This document shows, one piece after another, positions 7,292-9,362 of a stretch of 9,362 bases of DNA. Within the stretch, counting starts at the first letter, position 1, and every line of letters begins with the position of its first letter. The notes below the pieces were generated by a model that did not search any database, was not told the DNA's origin, and saw only the letters and a list, made by a program, of their open reading frames with translations. This stretch comes from Bacteroidota bacterium. Its GTDB lineage: Bacteria > Bacteroidota > Ignavibacteria > Ignavibacteriales > Melioribacteraceae. The position numbers were made by a program, and so were the translations under genes. The stretch lies in assembly GCA_023447335.1 (NCBI GenBank), contig JAEXOD010000005.1:1-9362 (forward strand), given 5' to 3'.

Positions 7292-8773
7292 ATGAAGAAA
7301 TATTTATTTTTTATATTGATTTCATTGGTTTGTTTATTTATTAGTTGCGAACAAGATATATCCGTATCTCCTCCGGATACCGAACCAACAAAAGCTTTTG
7401 TGTTTATAACTTCGAATCCTTCCGGTGCGATGATTTACAAAAATGGTAAATATTCCGGAAGACGTACACCTGATACCTTAAAATTTGTGGACTTTGGAGA
7501 ATACTCTATCAAATTAAAGTTAGAATACTTTAGAGATACAACCTTTAATATCACGGTTAATGAAGAAAAACTTGATAAAATAGATGTGGACTATACTTTA
7601 AATCCGCTAATGTTAGGAAAAATATTTTGTATTTCAAACCCAAGTAATGCAAAAATTTATTTAAATGATTCGTTAACCGATAAATTCTCTTCAGACACAC
7701 TTACGGGATTACTTCCCGGTAATTATAGAATTAGATATTCATATCCGGAGCATAGAGACGGAGAAGTTAGCGTAATAGTTAGAAGCAACCAAATAACAAG
7801 GGCATCCAAAACCTTGCAAGATACTTCAGTGTGGGTTGATTATAATAATAGCAACTCAAATATAAATTATGATTATATAAATTGTATAAATATCGATAAG
7901 AATAATATAAAATGGTTGGGTACGGAAGGATTTGGATTAATAAAATATGACGAAAAATCGTTTGTGAATTATAGACCTCCGACTTTTCCGATTCCGAGCG
8001 GGTTAGTTACTGCAATAGATATTGACGAGAATAATGTTAAGTGGATAGCCACCTATGGTGGGGTTGCACGTTTTGATGATGTTAATTGGGTTGCTTTTAG
8101 GCAATGGAATAGTCCATTATTAAGCGATTATGTTAATGATATTAAATGCGAAAAAAATACAGGGAATATTTGGATTGCGACTAGGTTTGGTTTAAATAAA
8201 TTTGACGGTTATGCCGGATGGACAAGTTATGTTTATGATTCGCTACATATAACTTATCCTTATGGTTCAATTAACTCTATTGAGATAGATGAAAATAATA
8301 ATAAATGGTTTGGTAGTGCCTTCATGGGACTATATAAACTAGAAGATACTACTTGGACGAATATGTATTTTAGTCCCGAATATAACATTTTGTCTGATTT
8401 TATTGTTTGTAGTGCGTTAACCCCAACCGGAGAAATATGGTTAGGTCACCCCAAACAGAAAGTTGGTGAGGATGTAGAATTCCCTCGTGGGTTCAGCTTT
8501 TATAACGGCATTGAATTTAAAAAATATACCGAGTTTTTGGATTACTCGATTTTATACAATATATATATAGATGAAAGAGGTTATAAATGGGTTTGTACCG
8601 ATAAAGGGCTATATAGATTTAAAGATTTTAATAATGTTAAAGTATTTAATACTTCGAATTCAGGTATTAAAAGTAATTATATTCAAGACGTAATTAGAGA
8701 TAAAAACGGAATTGTATGGATTGCAACAGCCGGTGGAGGATTAGTGAAATATAAAGGTGATTTAGGTAGGTAG
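7292..8773 (+). CDS. Lipoprotein with two PEGA domains and a seven-repeat beta-propeller (Reg_prop-like)
   Basis: This 493-aa lipoprotein probably binds a ligand or partner at the outer membrane; no enzyme motif is seen. The signal (hydrophobic 4-17, 'LFISC') places the lipidated cysteine at residue 19. Two PEGA-like domains follow (about 35-104, 'ITSNPSGAMIYKNGKYSGR'; about 109-176, 'ISNPSNAKIYLNDSLTDK', 'LLPGNYRIRYSYPEH'). The rest holds seven repeats of the two-component-regulator propeller type: about 196-227, 238-269, 281-313, 327-358, 369-412, 421-452 and 463-488, with cores such as 'IDIDENNVKWIATYGGVARF' and 'GIVWIATAGGGLVKY'. The strand around W181-Y184 could complete the last blade. 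Such repeats are best known from sensor parts of hybrid two-component kinases, but here there is no membrane helix, Y_Y_Y or kinase part. The ATG lies 2 nt after the preceding stop, with ACGAGG at 7276-7281 as a possible ribosome-binding site. It is the last gene before the operon terminator. Its role as a receptor accessory is inferred from position only. Confidence 0.85.
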   Translation: MKKYLFFILISLVCLFISCEQDISVSPPDTEPTKAFVFITSNPSGAMIYKNGKYSGRRTPDTLKFVDFGEYSIKLKLEYFRDTTFNITVNEEKLDKIDVDYTLNPLMLGKIFCISNPSNAKIYLNDSLTDKFSSDTLTGLLPGNYRIRYSYPEHRDGEVSVIVRSNQITRASKTLQDTSVWVDYNNSNSNINYDYINCINIDKNNIKWLGTEGFGLIKYDEKSFVNYRPPTFPIPSGLVTAIDIDENNVKWIATYGGVARFDDVNWVAFRQWNSPLLSDYVNDIKCEKNTGNIWIATRFGLNKFDGYAGWTSYVYDSLHITYPYGSINSIEIDENNNKWFGSAFMGLYKLEDTTWTNMYFSPEYNILSDFIVCSALTPTGEIWLGHPKQKVGEDVEFPRGFSFYNGIEFKKYTEFLDYSILYNIYIDERGYKWVCTDKGLYRFKDFNNVKVFNTSNSGIKSNYIQDVIRDKNGIVWIATAGGGLVKYKGDLGR

Positions 8774-8795
8774 TTAATAAATAAAACAGACTAGG

Positions 8796-8837
8796 TAAAA
8801 GGTTGTTTATTAGGTTGAACAACCTTTTATATTTTAA
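8796..8837 (+). terminator. Rho-independent terminator of the receptor operon
   Basis: TAAAAGGTTGTT at 8796-8807 pairs perfectly with AACAACCTTTTA at 8818-8829, a 12-bp stem with a 10-nt loop, followed by TATATTTT. It lies 22 bp after the stop codon of the propeller lipoprotein. The A-run and T-run in the stem would let it act to some degree in both directions. Confidence 0.85.
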
Positions 8838-8843
8838 ACTTAA

Positions 8844-8864
8844 TATTTTGAGATATTCAAAATA
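8844..8864. promoter_or_regulatory. Palindrome upstream of the DUF4412-type gene, candidate operator
   Basis: TATTTTGA at 8844-8851 and TCAAAATA at 8857-8864 are perfect 8-bp arms around the 5-nt spacer GATAT. The TTGA/TCAA core recalls CRP/FNR-type dyads, but the spacing between the cores is 5 rather than the usual 6, so the resemblance is loose. It lies 40 bp before the start codon, in the only space available for a promoter. Regulatory function is inferred. Confidence 0.3.
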
Positions 8865-8893
8865 AATCTTAAATTAAAGTTTTGAATTTTATT

Positions 8894-8899
8894 AGGAGG
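8894..8899 (+). promoter_or_regulatory. Strong Shine-Dalgarno site fixing a TTG start
   Basis: AGGAGG ends 5 nt before TTG 8905, ideal spacing. This decides the start of the last gene: the next in-frame ATG (8929) would be too far away and would remove the basic residues that begin the signal peptide. Confidence 0.8.
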
Positions 8900-8904
8900 C
8901 AAAA

Positions 8905-9362
8905 TTGAAAAAGTATGTTAATTTATTTATGTTTTTGTTCTTAGTTTGTATCACTCTACATTCCCAACCTAAAGTATTTGAAGGTTATGTTGAATTTAAA
9001 AGTGAATTTATTGGGGAAGGTGAAGACGAACGAATAAATATGGATATGAAGTATTTTATAAAGGGAAATAGATTTAGAGCCGAATTGCCGTCACAAGAAG
9101 GGACAAGTATATTATTATCTGACGGAGATAAAAGTTATATGTTACTCCCTGATTTGAAAAAGTACTTAGATTTATCAGGGTTTGAATCAGCTCCTAATGA
9201 AGAAGATAATACGGTAGAAGACATAACAAAAGCTAAGACGGGAGAAGTTAAGGAAATACTGGGTTATAAATGCGAAAAATATATATTCAAGGAATCAGAT
9301 AATATAAGTGAAATCTGGATTACAAACGAATTAGGTACATTTATGTTTGCAGCTACACCTAT
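8905..9362 (+). CDS. Exported DUF4412-type protein, 3' end cut by the window
   Basis: The reading frame starts at TTG and stays open for 152 codons to the window end, so the C-terminus is missing. A signal peptide (about 1-21: Lys-Lys, then 'LFMFLFLVCITLHSQ') predicts export to the periplasm; there is no clear lipobox. The mature part matches the pattern of DUF4412 proteins: 'FEGYVEFKSEF' (25-35), 'MKYFIKGNRFRAEL' (48-61), 'SILLSDGDKSYMLLPDLKKY' (68-87), an acidic linker (about 96-106), then 'TGEVKEILGYKCEKYIF' (112-128) and 'SEIWITNELGTF' (135-146). No catalytic residues are evident, and the family's function is not established as far as I know. It follows the terminator of the receptor operon and so probably has its own promoter. 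The TTG start is rare but well supported by the AGGAGG before it. The family call is by pattern, without a profile search. Confidence 0.8.
   Translation, partial: MKKYVNLFMFLFLVCITLHSQPKVFEGYVEFKSEFIGEGEDERINMDMKYFIKGNRFRAELPSQEGTSILLSDGDKSYMLLPDLKKYLDLSGFESAPNEEDNTVEDITKAKTGEVKEILGYKCEKYIFKESDNISEIWITNELGTFMFAATP

Noticed and set aside
7427..8756. A sensor histidine kinase, suspected because of the Reg_prop-type repeats
   Set aside because: The frame stops directly after the seventh repeat. There is no transmembrane helix, Y_Y_Y domain, H-box or ATPase domain, and a terminator follows at 8796.

Overview
The window looks like chromosomal DNA from an AT-rich Gram-negative bacterium of the Fibrobacteres-Chlorobi-Bacteroidetes (FCB) superphylum, most likely an Ignavibacteria- or Kapabacteria-like lineage. 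Three points support this. The first protein ends in a type IX secretion (T9SS) sorting domain with the 'NYPNPFNPST' signature common in those groups. A TonB-dependent receptor with a carboxypeptidase-regulatory-like N-terminus is followed by a DUF4249-like lipoprotein, a pairing typical of the FCB group. Shine-Dalgarno-like sequences precede several starts (AGGAGG before the last gene), which is less usual in classical Bacteroidia. All genes are on the plus strand, and no mobile element, CRISPR array, tRNA or rRNA was seen.

Layout. Positions 1-252 are non-coding and hold a hairpin at the window edge, a palindrome and an 11-bp direct repeat. Positions 253-3864 encode a 1203-aa secreted gingipain-type (C25) cysteine protease with FN3 and Ig-like modules and a T9SS C-terminal domain. 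A strong intrinsic terminator lies at 3896-3930. A smaller hairpin sits in the leader of the next unit. Positions 4093-8773 carry three tightly packed genes: a TonB-dependent outer-membrane receptor, a DUF4249-like lipoprotein (4-nt overlap) and a lipoprotein with two PEGA domains and a seven-repeat beta-propeller (2-nt gap). A 12-bp-stem terminator at 8796-8837 closes this operon. From 8905 a TTG-started exported DUF4412-type protein runs off the end of the window.

How the genes fit together. Every gene product is predicted to leave the cytoplasm. The protease would be exported by Sec, moved across the outer membrane by T9SS and attached or released at the surface, where it could cleave proteins. 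The three-gene operon looks like one outer-membrane uptake or sensing complex: a TonB-gated barrel, an accessory lipoprotein and a propeller lipoprotein that could bind a ligand or the cell wall. The substrate cannot be read from the sequence. The least familiar element is the PEGA-plus-propeller lipoprotein translationally linked to the receptor/DUF4249 pair, with no SusD and no kinase domain.
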